64,000 nt of DNA, from NCBI GenBank assembly GCA_938011315.1, contig CALLUG010000006.1, positions 1 to 64,000 on the forward strand. The letters are read 5' to 3'. The notes beneath the pieces were generated by a model. That model saw only the letters and a program-made list of their open reading frames with translations. It had not been told where the DNA came from and did not search any database. How positions within the stretch are numbered: position 1 is the first letter of the stretch; the number at the start of each line of letters is the position of its first letter. The position numbers and the translations under genes are program-made. Below, piece after piece: positions 7,720-17,561 of the stretch. This DNA comes from an uncultured Flavobacteriaceae bacterium (GTDB taxonomy: Bacteria > Bacteroidota > Bacteroidia > Flavobacteriales > Flavobacteriaceae).

Positions 7720-10700
7720 TTATTCAATTTCTATTTTATCTATTTCTTTCATTATTCTATCTGTTTCGGTTAGGGCAACTATAATTTTTTGATAATGTAA
7801 AATATCTTCAAATTTTAATTCTCTTTCCTTTCTGTCTTTCAGCCATTTTTGTGCTGGTTGGTAACCACCAATATAAAATTCCCAAGCGGTTACAGGAACA
7901 TTGTCAAAATATTTGCTCTCATTTATCCATATTCTACCAAGTTGCTTTTCTTTGTCGATTATTTGCCAATCTTTCTTTCCAATCTTTGTGGTAATAACAT
8001 TATGGTCGTTTTCTGCATCTTCTGCCATTTCATAACTGGTAATATAATCTTCAACTTTGTTGCTTTCTAACAAATGAATTTCGCGTACTTCTTTCCCTAA
8101 TTTAACTAAATTCCAAAACGTTTTTTCGTCTTTTGGATAAGGCACTCTTGGAAAATCTATTTTTAAAAACTCTTTGTATTTTTCTCTGTATGTTGGCGAG
8201 TGTAAAACTGCATAGATGTAATCTAAAATATCTATTGGTGCAAAAGTATCTTTGGTTTCTTCTTTTTCTTTGGTGAAAGTTAAATCTAGCTTTTTAGCTA
8301 TTTCTTTTACTATTTCTTGATTTAGATTGGGTATTCTTTCTGCTGTTTCCTCTATTGTTTGTTGACCTTTAAGGTCTTTGTATGTATAGAGAGGAAATAC
8401 TACATTCTGTTCTTTGGTTTTATTTGATATAACACACATTTCTGCAATATTATTATCAATTAAAATATGATGAAACTCATCTTCTGCTAATTGACGCGGT
8501 ATTAATAAACACAAATTTTCTTGACTAATTAAATGTGACATAACACTACTTCTAGTCCAATCAACCATACTGTCAGAATAAAATAAAAATCGTTTATCAA
8601 AAGGTCTATAACTCAATTCTTGTATTTGTGTGTCTAAATCTATTTTAAGTAATTCCTTTCTAGCATTTTCAATTTTCCAGCCTCTAGTATCTCCCTGCTT
8701 ATATTTTCCTGCTTTTTTATGTGAGAAAAACATTTGTCGAATTTCATCATCTGTTTTACTTATATCTACAAAACTTTTAATTCTATTTAGAAGCTTTTCT
8801 TTATCAAAATCGATAACAAATTTGTCTCTAGAGGTTTGAATTCCAGTGCTATTTAGAGGGAATAATTTATGTATATTAAAACCTTGATTGTAAGTTTTAC
8901 TATTAGAGTTATCTTTCGGAACAAAGAAAATATTTGGTTTGATAGGATTAATTTCTTCAAAACTGATATTTGAAAGACTATTTTTTAACAAGAAATCATA
9001 TTTGAATTTTCTGCGACCGTATAAGTCATAATGAAATACTTTTCCTAATTCCTTTTCTTTTTTCTTGTCTGTTTTTAAGAATATAGTAATAGCAACACCT
9101 TGCATAATGTCAAAAACATTTTGGTCCGGTGAGCCGTCAGGAGATACTTCATTTCGTTTTGTATTTCCGTGTAAGTCTATCGTGTAGATTTTGTCATAAG
9201 TTTTCAATAAATTCCATCGCATACCTCTAAAGGTTGGATTATCTAAAAACCCGTGAGGATTAATAAACGCTAAAATACCGCTGCCGTTTTTTTCGATATA
9301 ATGTTGACTATAACGTATAAACTTTACATAATCATCATTTAACCAGTGTTTACGTTCATTAAAATGAACTCCATCAACATATTTATAATCTTCAATTAAA
9401 TCACTTATCCATTGTCCATTATTTGAAGATATTCCACTATAAGGCGGATTCCCAATAACACACATTACAGGTGTATTACGTTTTATATGGTTGGCTTCAT
9501 TAGCTTCACTACTTAACCAATTGGAAAATAAGGTTCCTGTGTCTTTATGGTGTTCTTCTAATGAGTTGGTTAAGTAAATATTTAAACGTTCGTTTTTAGT
9601 GGATTTATAACCAGTTTCGGTTAGTAGCATATCTAACTTCAAATGTGCCATAGCGTAGGAAGCCATTAACAACTCAAAACCGTTTAGTCTTGGTATTAAG
9701 TGTTCTTCTACGTAGCCACTCCAAGCACCTTTCATTGCCTTAAAATTTTTGTTGTAAATAAACTTTACAACTTCTGCTAAAAATGTTCCTGTTCCTGTTG
9801 CTGGGTCAAGTATTTGTACTTTGTGGACTTCTTTTTCTACTTGTTTGTAGCCAGTTGCAGAACGTTTATCAGGCGTTTGTGTGTCTAATTTTATTTTGGT
9901 TTTACTTGTATCTGCAAGGCCTTGTGGTAAATTAAATTCGGTTTTTAAAATATCGTCAACTGCACGAACTATAAAGTTTACAACCGGTTCGGGGGTGTAC
10001 CATACACCTCTTGCTTTGCGTAATTTTGGATCGTATTCTGCCAAAAAAGTTTCGTAAAAATGAATTATAGGGTCGTGCATTTGAGTTGCCTTTCCAAAAT
10101 TCTTTAAAAGTTGTTCAACGTTTGTTGCTCTAAAAACTTCTGCAAGGTTGTCTACTACAGTTACAATACGTTCGTCAATATCTGGTCCAGCAATGTAGCC
10201 AAAAAGTTTACGTAAAAAAGGATTTGATTTTGGTATGAGTTCTGCTGCTTCTTGTCGGCTAAAATCGTCTAAAGTAGGGTCGTGTAAACGAGCTGCGAAC
10301 ATTCCGTAAGCCAAAGTTTGTGCATAAATATCTGCAAAACCTTTAGGCTCTAAATCGTGAATTAATATCTGTTTAAAAGTATCATATTGCCCTTTTAAGG
10401 ACGTGTTTTCTTGTGTTTCTTCGTCGGATGTAATGGCGCGTTCTAAAATGTCTTGTAACAAACGAGCTTTTCCTGCCATCATTTCCGCCAATTTTTTTGA
10501 CGATTTGATGGTTTGACCAATTTGAGTAGAAAAGTCTTTTATTAAATTCTCAAATTTTGAAAAGTTTTCGGGAATTGGCTTCACTGAATTGTTTTCAATT
10601 TCTCCAATTTTGATTTCGTGTACTAATTCTCCGTTTTGAAAGAATTGAAACCAGATGTAATCTGTAATAATTAGATTGTCGAGTGCTTTTTTGTAACGCC

Positions 10701-10959
10701 CAAATTGTTCTTTGTAAGATTTACTGTTTAGGTCTTTACCTATATCTTTTGCTTCAATATAACCAACAGGTATTTTTCCTTTTGTGATTACGTAATCTGG
10801 ATTTCCACAATCAGTTACGTTTGCAGGTTCGTTGGTTATTTCAATTCCTTTTACTAATTTTCTAATTAGTGTTTCTAAATCGCCTCTATATGAATGTTCT
10901 CTTGATAGTCCAGATTGAAGTCTCTTACTTACTATTTCTACGTATTCTTTTATTGTCAT
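7720..10959 (-). CDS. Single-chain restriction-modification enzyme (type IIG / ISP-like)
   Basis: The product has 1079 residues. The N-terminus carries a PD-(D/E)xK nuclease core: NPDYVI at 53-58 and YIEAK at 67-71. A helical connector follows (about 130-330), then an N6-adenine methyltransferase with the SAM-binding motif DPATGTGTF from Asp385 and the catalytic NPPY at 504-507. The C-terminal part (about 600-1079) should hold the target-recognition domain. No Walker A or DEAD/DEAH motif is visible, so it lacks the helicase of true type ISP enzymes such as LlaGI and resembles type IIG/IIL: one protein cuts and methylates one strand. The recognition sequence cannot be predicted. The gene looks intact and is flanked at its stop by a cassette-like repeat. 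Confidence 0.9.
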   Translation of the reverse strand: MTIKEYVEIVSKRLQSGLSREHSYRGDLETLIRKLVKGIEITNEPANVTDCGNPDYVITKGKIPVGYIEAKDIGKDLNSKSYKEQFGRYKKALDNLIITDYIWFQFFQNGELVHEIKIGEIENNSVKPIPENFSKFENLIKDFSTQIGQTIKSSKKLAEMMAGKARLLQDILERAITSDEETQENTSLKGQYDTFKQILIHDLEPKGFADIYAQTLAYGMFAARLHDPTLDDFSRQEAAELIPKSNPFLRKLFGYIAGPDIDERIVTVVDNLAEVFRATNVEQLLKNFGKATQMHDPIIHFYETFLAEYDPKLRKARGVWYTPEPVVNFIVRAVDDILKTEFNLPQGLADTSKTKIKLDTQTPDKRSATGYKQVEKEVHKVQILDPATGTGTFLAEVVKFIYNKNFKAMKGAWSGYVEEHLIPRLNGFELLMASYAMAHLKLDMLLTETGYKSTKNERLNIYLTNSLEEHHKDTGTLFSNWLSSEANEANHIKRNTPVMCVIGNPPYSGISSNNGQWISDLIEDYKYVDGVHFNERKHWLNDDYVKFIRYSQHYIEKNGSGILAFINPHGFLDNPTFRGMRWNLLKTYDKIYTIDLHGNTKRNEVSPDGSPDQNVFDIMQGVAITIFLKTDKKKEKELGKVFHYDLYGRRKFKYDFLLKNSLSNISFEEINPIKPNIFFVPKDNSNSKTYNQGFNIHKLFPLNSTGIQTSRDKFVIDFDKEKLLNRIKSFVDISKTDDEIRQMFFSHKKAGKYKQGDTRGWKIENARKELLKIDLDTQIQELSYRPFDKRFLFYSDSMVDWTRSSVMSHLISQENLCLLIPRQLAEDEFHHILIDNNIAEMCVISNKTKEQNVVFPLYTYKDLKGQQTIEETAERIPNLNQEIVKEIAKKLDLTFTKEKEETKDTFAPIDILDYIYAVLHSPTYREKYKEFLKIDFPRVPYPKDEKTFWNLVKLGKEVREIHLLESNKVEDYITSYEMAEDAENDHNVITTKIGKKDWQIIDKEKQLGRIWINESKYFDNVPVTAWEFYIGGYQPAQKWLKDRKERELKFEDILHYQKIIVALTETDRIMKEIDKIEIE

Positions 10960-11309
10960 TTTCTGTTTTCAATCTTTGGTCAGCATTGGATAAAAATAGC
11001 TCTTTTGTTTTTTATAGCGTTAGCTTTTGCGAGGAAAAAAACAAATGTTCAATTTCTGCACCATTTTCGCATTACTTACAACAAAGTGTAAATTCACCGT
11101 TAAATGTATTTCTACACGAAAAATCTACTATATTTCTCTATTTCAGTTTTTATTTGCTTTTTGCTAAGTTTTTGCGCCAAACCATACGCAACAACCTTGT
11201 ATTGAAAAATAAAACGCAAAGAATCCATTAAAAACATAAGATGCTATTGGGCCAAATATCTTTTGTTTTTAATAAACAGCAGATTCAAAAATAATTTAAT
11301 TTTATAGCC
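10960..11309. other. Intergenic stretch at the right edge of the island
   Basis: This 350-bp AT-rich interval separates the restriction-modification gene from the core genes. Around 11019-11035 it contains AGCGTTAGCTTTTGCG, which read on the other strand (CGCAAAAGCTAACGCT) resembles the ends of the cassette-like repeats, so this may be the outer boundary of the array. The minus-strand promoter of the enzyme gene should be here, but only a weak -7-like TATTTTTA was seen. No gene recognised. Confidence 0.45.
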
Positions 11310-12428
11310 CTACAAATCTTTTATAAAAGTACAGCGTTTTTTGTGTATTACTGGCTTAAAGTTTTTCCAAAGCTTATGTATTGCGTGGTTATCGTCCAAT
11401 TCGGGACCTCTAACACAGTATTGTATGCCTTTTTCTGTAAATGTTTTATGAAATTCTTCAAAGATAATAGCCGAAACCCCTTTGTTTTGATATTTTGGTA
11501 AGATGCCTATTAAGTAAAATGTAACCGATTTTGAATGTTTTTTAGCATGTAATAAATGGCTAATTCCAGTAGGAAACAGCTTGCCTTTCATTTTTTGTAA
11601 AGCTTCTGCGTAGGATGGAGTTACAATACCAAAAGCGATAAGTTGCCCATCTTTGTCTATCACAAACTTTACGTAATCGGGATTAATAAATCCAATAAAT
11701 TTTTTTGTAAAGTAGCTGCGCTCTTCGTCATTAATTTTTACAAAAGTAGATAGCGTGGCGTGCGATTTAGCAAAAACATCAAACATTTCATTAATATAAG
11801 GTTTAAGCTCTTTTTTAGTTTTAAAATTTAAAGCTTTAAGTTGGTAGCGTTCTTTTATTAATTGTTGTGTTCGTTGAAAGTACTCTGGTTTGATGTTTTT
11901 AAATTCCATTATGTTTTCAGAATACGTTTTTCCAACACGATGGCCCAATGTTTTAAAATGAGTAACATAGTAGGGGTAGTTGTACCAAGTAATCATACTT
12001 CCTATTTGCTCATACCCTTCGGTTAGTACGCCCACTTTGTTTAGGTTAGAAAAGCCTACAGGGCCTTCTGTGTATTCCAATTGATTTGCTTTACCAATAG
12101 CATAAACTTCGTTTAGTAAAGCTTTTGTGACTTCAATATTGTCTATAACATCAAACCAACCAAAACGCATTTTTTTTATATTCTGCTCTTTTACTTCTGT
12201 CCAGTTAATAATAGCAGCAACCCTACCAACAATTTTGTTGTCTTTATACGCTAGAAAAAGGGAGATTTCTGCATTTTTAAAGACAGGATTTATTTTGGAA
12301 TTAAATGTGGCTAACTCTTCTTTTATAATAGGAGGGACCCAATATTTTGATTTTTCATATAGTGAAAAAGGAAATTTTACGAATTTTTTTAATTCTTTTT
12401 TTGAGTGTACCGCTTTTACTGTAATCAT
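11310..12428 (-). CDS. GNAT-fold N-acetyltransferase-like protein
   Basis: A 372-residue cytoplasmic protein with the features of a double acyl-CoA N-acyltransferase (GNAT) fold. Residues about 55-75 (ISLFLAYKDNKIVGRVAAIIN) resemble the first beta hairpin of GNAT enzymes. Residues about 295-330 (SVTFYLIGILPKYQNKGVSAIIFEEFHK) resemble motif A, which binds acetyl-CoA (Q/RxxGxG/A variant: YQNKGVSA). Members of this family are widespread and conserved in Bacteroidota, but the substrate is not known. It is the first core gene after the island and lies 24 bp downstream of the outer-membrane protein gene on the same strand, so the two may be co-transcribed. Confidence 0.75.
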   Translation of the reverse strand: MITVKAVHSKKELKKFVKFPFSLYEKSKYWVPPIIKEELATFNSKINPVFKNAEISLFLAYKDNKIVGRVAAIINWTEVKEQNIKKMRFGWFDVIDNIEVTKALLNEVYAIGKANQLEYTEGPVGFSNLNKVGVLTEGYEQIGSMITWYNYPYYVTHFKTLGHRVGKTYSENIMEFKNIKPEYFQRTQQLIKERYQLKALNFKTKKELKPYINEMFDVFAKSHATLSTFVKINDEERSYFTKKFIGFINPDYVKFVIDKDGQLIAFGIVTPSYAEALQKMKGKLFPTGISHLLHAKKHSKSVTFYLIGILPKYQNKGVSAIIFEEFHKTFTEKGIQYCVRGPELDDNHAIHKLWKNFKPVIHKKRCTFIKDL

Positions 12429-12452
12429 ATATGCTTGTTACAACTTGTAATA

Positions 12453-13376
12453 TTACAAATTGGTTTGTTCTTCTAACTCTTCAAAGTCTTTTCGTATTTT
12501 TTTATCCTTATGAAAATCTAAACGGTAAGAGGCGCCTAGAGTGATATTAAAAACAGATGGTGTGTTTTTGTTATTAAATGCAACTGCGGTGTCTAGCTGA
12601 AAATTTGGACTAAAAAGATATGCGCCTCCAAACCTAAATAAATTGTCAGAATTAAAATCACCACTAATACCTTGTGTTTCACCAAAAACAACTAACTTTC
12701 GATTAAAGGCATGTGTTAATGTTAAAATGTATTGAAAATCAGAACTGTCAGTCCCTATCCTGTCTAGCATAAAGTTGGTTACAAATACCCAACCTCCTTT
12801 AAAGTTATTTTGTGTAATAACGGCCACCCTAGGACTAAAGCCCTCGGTGTCTGGGGCAATAAATGGATTGTCTTGAGTGTCAAAATTAGCACCAGCAAAT
12901 ACAGCTACTGCTGGGATTAGTTTTTTCCAATTAAAACGCTGGTTGGCTTTCCAGCTGTATAAGTTGGGTTTATCCTCTTCGGCATCTTTATAGGGGTCGT
13001 AAATTAAGTATTTAGCTCCTAAGGTTACATTTCTAAAATCAGTACGGCTGGTCTCTGGGGCATTTGCTAAACTATTGTCTGTAAATGTATCACTCTGGTA
13101 GCCAACATTTAGGTTAAGCTCTAATGCCTCGAACAATAAACCGTAGCGCAATACAAAATCTGCTCCAAAACCTTCTGTTTCAAAATTTAAAAGATCATGT
13201 TCTTCATTGATAGAAAATACACCAGTTTCAAACTGAAAGACATTAACGCCAACAGCAAATGCACTTTGAGAAACCCCAGGACGGTTAGAGTTAATAACAT
13301 CAGTGTACTGCCCATAAGTAGCTATAGTGTTTAGAATATAAATAACAAACGCAATTTGAACAAAATAAAGCCTCAT
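12453..13376 (-). CDS. Outer-membrane transporter-like beta-barrel protein
   Basis: The product has 307 residues. An N-terminal signal sequence (about 1-22, ending ATYGQ) is followed by alternating hydrophobic strands ending in aromatic residues, as in outer-membrane barrels. TDVINSNRPGVSQSAFAVG and VNVFQFETGVF near the N-terminus are typical of the PF13557 family (named after the meta-pathway phenol degradation proteins and usually annotated as transporter). The substrate is unknown. It is divergent from the DUF4834 gene. A TATATTTG -7 element lies upstream on the minus strand at 13406-13413. Confidence 0.75.
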   Translation of the reverse strand: MRLYFVQIAFVIYILNTIATYGQYTDVINSNRPGVSQSAFAVGVNVFQFETGVFSINEEHDLLNFETEGFGADFVLRYGLLFEALELNLNVGYQSDTFTDNSLANAPETSRTDFRNVTLGAKYLIYDPYKDAEEDKPNLYSWKANQRFNWKKLIPAVAVFAGANFDTQDNPFIAPDTEGFSPRVAVITQNNFKGGWVFVTNFMLDRIGTDSSDFQYILTLTHAFNRKLVVFGETQGISGDFNSDNLFRFGGAYLFSPNFQLDTAVAFNNKNTPSVFNITLGASYRLDFHKDKKIRKDFEELEEQTNL

Positions 13377-13405
13377 TAGCTATTAGGTTTAATTATATGA
13401 AGTCC

Positions 13406-13413
13406 CAAATATA
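13406..13413 (-). promoter_or_regulatory. Candidate -7 element for the barrel protein gene
   Basis: On the minus strand the sequence reads TATATTTG, an exact match to the Bacteroidota TAnnTTTG -7 element. It would start transcription near 13399, about 23 nt before the ATG at 13376. No good TTG was found about 20 nt upstream, so the call is tentative. Confidence 0.35.
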
Positions 13414-13487
13414 TAATTTTATTATTTTTTTATGTTTGTAAACGAGTTTTAAATATGAAGAATTGTATTTTTGAATAAATTTTAGCT

Positions 13488-13769
13488 ATGCTCCAAGAAG
13501 CGTCATTACATGGTTTAATTAGGGTATTACTCCTATTAGTGTTGGTTTACTACGGTGTAAAGGTGTTGTCAAGACTATTTGCGCCAGCAATATTGCGTTA
13601 TGTTACAAAAAAAACAGGGCAACATTTTGAAAAACAATTTAACTCTAAGCGTAAATACTCGCGCTCTTCCAAAAAAGAAGGTGATATTACTATAGATAAA
13701 ATGCCTAACACAAACAATCACTCCAATAAGGATGTAGGGGAATATGTTGATTATGAAGAGATTGATTGA
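13488..13769 (+). CDS. DUF4834 family small membrane protein
   Basis: A 93-residue protein. Residues about 8-36 form one hydrophobic membrane segment (LIRVLLLLVLVYYGVKVLSRLF). A basic cytoplasmic stretch with KKTGQHFEKQF and KRKYSRSSKKEG follows, and the tail ends in the acidic VGEYVDYEEID. This layout is the DUF4834 family of Bacteroidota, of unknown function. It sits 55 bp before the YfhO-type gene on the same strand, a common arrangement in Flavobacteriaceae, and is probably co-transcribed with it. A TATTTTTG at 13466-13473 could be its -7 element, but the possible -33 partner is too far upstream. Confidence 0.8.
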   Translation: MLQEASLHGLIRVLLLLVLVYYGVKVLSRLFAPAILRYVTKKTGQHFEKQFNSKRKYSRSSKKEGDITIDKMPNTNNHSNKDVGEYVDYEEID

Positions 13770-13824
13770 CGGGATTTAAATACAAATAAGCCTAATTTAT
13801 TTTTACTGATTTACTTTTAATGTT

Positions 13825-16263
13825 ATGAACGCATTTTTGATAAAAAAAATACTCCCACATATACTCATTATTCTAGGGTTTATTGTTGCTTCGTTATTAT
13901 ATTTTAGCCCTGTGCTACAAGGGAAACAAATTTACCAAAGCGATATCAAACAATATATTGGTATGGCAAAGCAACAAAATAAGTTTAGAGCAGATACAGG
14001 AACAGAAACCTATTGGACAAATAGCGGTTTTGGTGGGATGCCAACATATCAATTGGGAGCAAAATACCCTCATAACTATATTAAAAAATTAGATTTAGCA
14101 CTTCGATTTTTACCACGCCCTGCAGACTATTTGTTTTTGTATTTTATAAGTTTTTATATATTACTGCTCGTGTTAAGGGTAGATTATAAGCTTGCAGGGC
14201 TTGGTGCTTTAGCCTTCGGGTTTTCTACATATTTAATCATTATTTTAGGTGTGGGGCATAATGCTAAGGCACATGCTATAGCCTATATGCCGTTAGTACT
14301 AAGCGGTATTTTACTAACATTCCAAAAAAAATATAGTACTGGGTTTTTACTTACAACAATTGCTTTAGGTTTGGAAATTGTGGCCAATCATTTTCAAATG
14401 ACTTACTACTTACTTTTGTTAGTAATGATACTTGGTATTGCTTATTTTGTAGATGCACTAAAGCGACAGCAAATAACAACTTACTTTAAGACAGTAGCAA
14501 TATTAGGTGTTGCTGCCTTACTGGCGCTTGGCTTAAATGCAACAAATGTTATGGCGACCAAAGAGTATGCTAAAGAGAGCACACGAGGCAAAAGCGACCT
14601 CACAATTACCGCCAATGGCACTCCCAAGCAAACTACCTCTGGCTTAGATAGAGACTATATTACGCAGTATAGTTATGGTAAACTTGAAACGTTTAATCTT
14701 TTTATACCACGTTTTATGGGAGGTGGTAATGGCGAGTATTTAGGACGAGACTCAAACATTTATAATGCGTATCGTAAATTAGGAGCAGGACCAAAAGATG
14801 CCTTAGAGGCCTCAAAAAGAGCGCCAACCTACTGGGGGGATCAACCCATTGTAGAGGCACCAGCTTATGTGGGAGCAGTAGTTTTATTTTTGTTTGTATT
14901 TGCCTTGTTTTTAGTAAAGGGACGCTTAAGATGGTGGCTTGTTGGAGGCGTATTGCTCTCACTACTATTATCATACGGTAAAAATTTAAGTTTTTTAACC
15001 AACTTTTTTATAGATTACATCCCACTTTACAACAAATTTAGAGCTGTAAGTTCGATACAGGTTATACTAGAACTTTGCATCCCCCTAATGGCTGTAATGG
15101 GCTTAGTAAACTTGTTTAACCTTTCTGAAAATAATAACAATAAAATAAAAGCATTAACTTACAGTACAGCTATTACTGGAGGTCTAGCATTATTATTTTT
15201 AATATTTAGAAATACGTTTGATTTTGTTGGAGGTAGCGACGCTTTTTTTAGACAAAATTATGGCCCAGCATTTGTAGAGGCTTTAATTGCCGATAGGAAA
15301 GCAATATACACCTCCGATACAATACGTACACTTGTACTTGTGCTTATTTCGGCAGGAGCAATTTGGTATTTCTTAAAACAAAAAATATCCAAAAACACAA
15401 CAATTATTGTATTTGCTATTATCATTATATTCGACCTGGTTACTGTAGATAAACGCTATGTTAATACAGAAGATTTTATTTCGGCAGCGCAAGTAAAAAC
15501 GCCTTATAAAGCACTAGAGGTCGATAAAAAAATATTGCAAGACACATCGCACTTTAAGGTGTTTGATATTAGCTCTAATGATACACGAGCATCATATTTT
15601 CACAACTCAATATCTGGCTATAGTGCCGTTGCCATGAAACGATACGACGAATTGTTTGATTTTCACATTTCAAAAAATAATATTCAAGTATTGAGTATGC
15701 TAAATACTAAATATATTATAGCACCCAATCCAAATAAAAATAATGTTCCAGAAGTTTTTGAAAATACAGAAGCCAATGGCAATGCTTGGTTTGTAAATAC
15801 TATTAAGTGGGTAAGTACAGCCAATGAAGAAATTAAGGCACTAGACAGTTTAAATACCAAAACTACTGCCGTGATTATGACGCAGCAAAAAGATGATAAT
15901 CCCAACATAACAATCGCTGCACAAGCACAGGACTCATTAAGTAACATCTCACTAACACATTATAAACCAAATGCACTAGTGTATCAATATACTAGTACTA
16001 ATGGCGGTTTAGTTGTGTTTTCTGAAAATTATTACAAATACGGTTGGCAAGCTTATATTGATGGGCATCCTACACCTCATTTTAGAGTTAATTATGTTCT
16101 TAGAGGATTGCAAGTGCCTAAAGGAGAGCATACAATAACGTTTAAGTTTATACCTCAGGTTATCAAAAAAGGAAGTTCAATTGCTTTAGCGAGTTCTTTA
16201 CTTTTAGGCGTTTTACTTATTACTGGTCTATTTTTTAAATACAGAGACCTCAACAAACAATAA
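13825..16263 (+). CDS. YfhO family membrane protein (GT-C-like)
   Basis: The product has 812 residues. It starts with a membrane segment, has about a dozen hydrophobic helices through residue ~545, and a final helix near the C-terminus (about 785-806). Between them is a large soluble domain (about 550-780) ending in the pattern YYKYGWQAYIDG, then VPKGEHTITFKF, typical of the PF09586 (YfhO) family. This family resembles GT-C membrane glycosyltransferases, which use polyprenyl-phosphate sugars to decorate surface polymers; in Gram-positives YfhO modifies lipoteichoic acid. Here it precedes a GT4 glycosyltransferase by 1 bp and a flippase, so a role in surface glycan or exopolysaccharide assembly is likely. 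Confidence 0.88.
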   Translation: MNAFLIKKILPHILIILGFIVASLLYFSPVLQGKQIYQSDIKQYIGMAKQQNKFRADTGTETYWTNSGFGGMPTYQLGAKYPHNYIKKLDLALRFLPRPADYLFLYFISFYILLLVLRVDYKLAGLGALAFGFSTYLIIILGVGHNAKAHAIAYMPLVLSGILLTFQKKYSTGFLLTTIALGLEIVANHFQMTYYLLLLVMILGIAYFVDALKRQQITTYFKTVAILGVAALLALGLNATNVMATKEYAKESTRGKSDLTITANGTPKQTTSGLDRDYITQYSYGKLETFNLFIPRFMGGGNGEYLGRDSNIYNAYRKLGAGPKDALEASKRAPTYWGDQPIVEAPAYVGAVVLFLFVFALFLVKGRLRWWLVGGVLLSLLLSYGKNLSFLTNFFIDYIPLYNKFRAVSSIQVILELCIPLMAVMGLVNLFNLSENNNNKIKALTYSTAITGGLALLFLIFRNTFDFVGGSDAFFRQNYGPAFVEALIADRKAIYTSDTIRTLVLVLISAGAIWYFLKQKISKNTTIIVFAIIIIFDLVTVDKRYVNTEDFISAAQVKTPYKALEVDKKILQDTSHFKVFDISSNDTRASYFHNSISGYSAVAMKRYDELFDFHISKNNIQVLSMLNTKYIIAPNPNKNNVPEVFENTEANGNAWFVNTIKWVSTANEEIKALDSLNTKTTAVIMTQQKDDNPNITIAAQAQDSLSNISLTHYKPNALVYQYTSTNGGLVVFSENYYKYGWQAYIDGHPTPHFRVNYVLRGLQVPKGEHTITFKFIPQVIKKGSSIALASSLLLGVLLITGLFFKYRDLNKQ

Positions 16264-16264
16264 C

Positions 16265-17545
16265 TTGAATAAAAAAGTTCTTATAATTACGTACTATTGG
16301 CCTCCCGCAGGCGGCCCTGGCGTGCAGCGTTGGTTGAAATTTGTAAAATACTTAAAAATACACCATATAGACCCTGTTGTTTATATTCCTGAAAACCCTA
16401 ACTACCCGTTTAAAGATCCCGACTTACTTGCCGAAATTCCGGAAGACCTAAAGGTTATAAAACACCCTATAAAAGAGCCTTACCGTTTTGCGAAATTATT
16501 TTCTAAACACAAAACGAGTACGATAAGCAAAGGGATTATTAGTCCTAAAAAACAGTCTTTGATAGAGCGTAGTTTACTTTACATTAGAGGTAATTATTTT
16601 ATTCCAGATGCTCGCAAAAATTGGGTTAAGCCCTCTGTACGGTATTTATCTGCGTATCTTAAAACTCATCAAATTGATACTGTAGTTACAACGGGGCCCC
16701 CACATAGTTTGCATTTAATAGGGTTGTTATTAAAACAAAATTTAGCGATAAAGTGGGTGGCAGATTTTAGAGACCCATGGACATCTATAGGGTATCATAA
16801 AAAACTAAAGCTAACCAAACGTTCAAAAACAAGACACAAAACCTTAGAGGCAAAAGTATTGAATACTGCAAATCATATTATTACTACTAGTTTTAAAACA
16901 AAGCAAGAGTTTTTGCAAATTACAGCACAGCCTATTTCTGTAATTACAAATGGCTACGATACCGAGGTTTTTGATAAAGTAGAGCTAGATACAACATTCT
17001 CTATAGCACATATAGGGTCGCTGTTATCGGAACGGAATCCAAGCGTATTATGGAAGGTCTTAAAAACATTAATTTCAGAAAATGAAAGTTTTAAAACTCA
17101 TTTCAAACTACAACTTGTTGGTGAGGTAAGCGATACTATAAAGGCAAGTATAAACGCATTTGGACTATCAAACTACACTAATTACACAGGATATGTATCG
17201 CATAAGGAGGCTCTAAAACAGCAGCATAAAGCACAATTACTGCTTCTTATAGAAATTGACTCTCAAGATACTGAAAGCATTATCCCAGGGAAGTTATTTG
17301 AATATATGGTTACTCAACGGCCTATTATAGCAATAGGCCCAGAGGCTTCTGATGTGCAGAAAATTATCACAGATACTAATACAGGAGCTTACTTTAAGTA
17401 TTCTGATGAAGATGTTTTGAAAACAACTATTTTGAGTTATTTTGAACTATTTTTGAATAAAAAGCTAAAAACAAATCCACTAGGTTTAGAAGCATATAGC
17501 CGAAAGGCACTTACTAAAAAGCTTGCAGAGGTTTTACATTTGTAG
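16265..17545 (+). CDS. Glycosyltransferase family 4 protein
   Basis: A 426-residue GT-B fold glycosyltransferase. The N-terminus has the nucleotide-sugar/acceptor loop YYWPPAGGPGVQRW (about residues 10-23). The C-terminal domain has IPGKLFEYMVTQRPIIAIGP (about 339-358), the E-x7-E-like motif region of GT4 enzymes that binds the sugar nucleotide. The start is TTG, one base after the stop of the YfhO gene, indicating translational coupling. It would add a sugar to a lipid-linked or protein acceptor at the cytoplasmic face. Donor and acceptor sugars cannot be told from sequence. Confidence 0.88.
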   Translation: MNKKVLIITYYWPPAGGPGVQRWLKFVKYLKIHHIDPVVYIPENPNYPFKDPDLLAEIPEDLKVIKHPIKEPYRFAKLFSKHKTSTISKGIISPKKQSLIERSLLYIRGNYFIPDARKNWVKPSVRYLSAYLKTHQIDTVVTTGPPHSLHLIGLLLKQNLAIKWVADFRDPWTSIGYHKKLKLTKRSKTRHKTLEAKVLNTANHIITTSFKTKQEFLQITAQPISVITNGYDTEVFDKVELDTTFSIAHIGSLLSERNPSVLWKVLKTLISENESFKTHFKLQLVGEVSDTIKASINAFGLSNYTNYTGYVSHKEALKQQHKAQLLLLIEIDSQDTESIIPGKLFEYMVTQRPIIAIGPEASDVQKIITDTNTGAYFKYSDEDVLKTTILSYFELFLNKKLKTNPLGLEAYSRKALTKKLAEVLHL

Positions 17546-17561
17546 TTTATATTAAATCATT

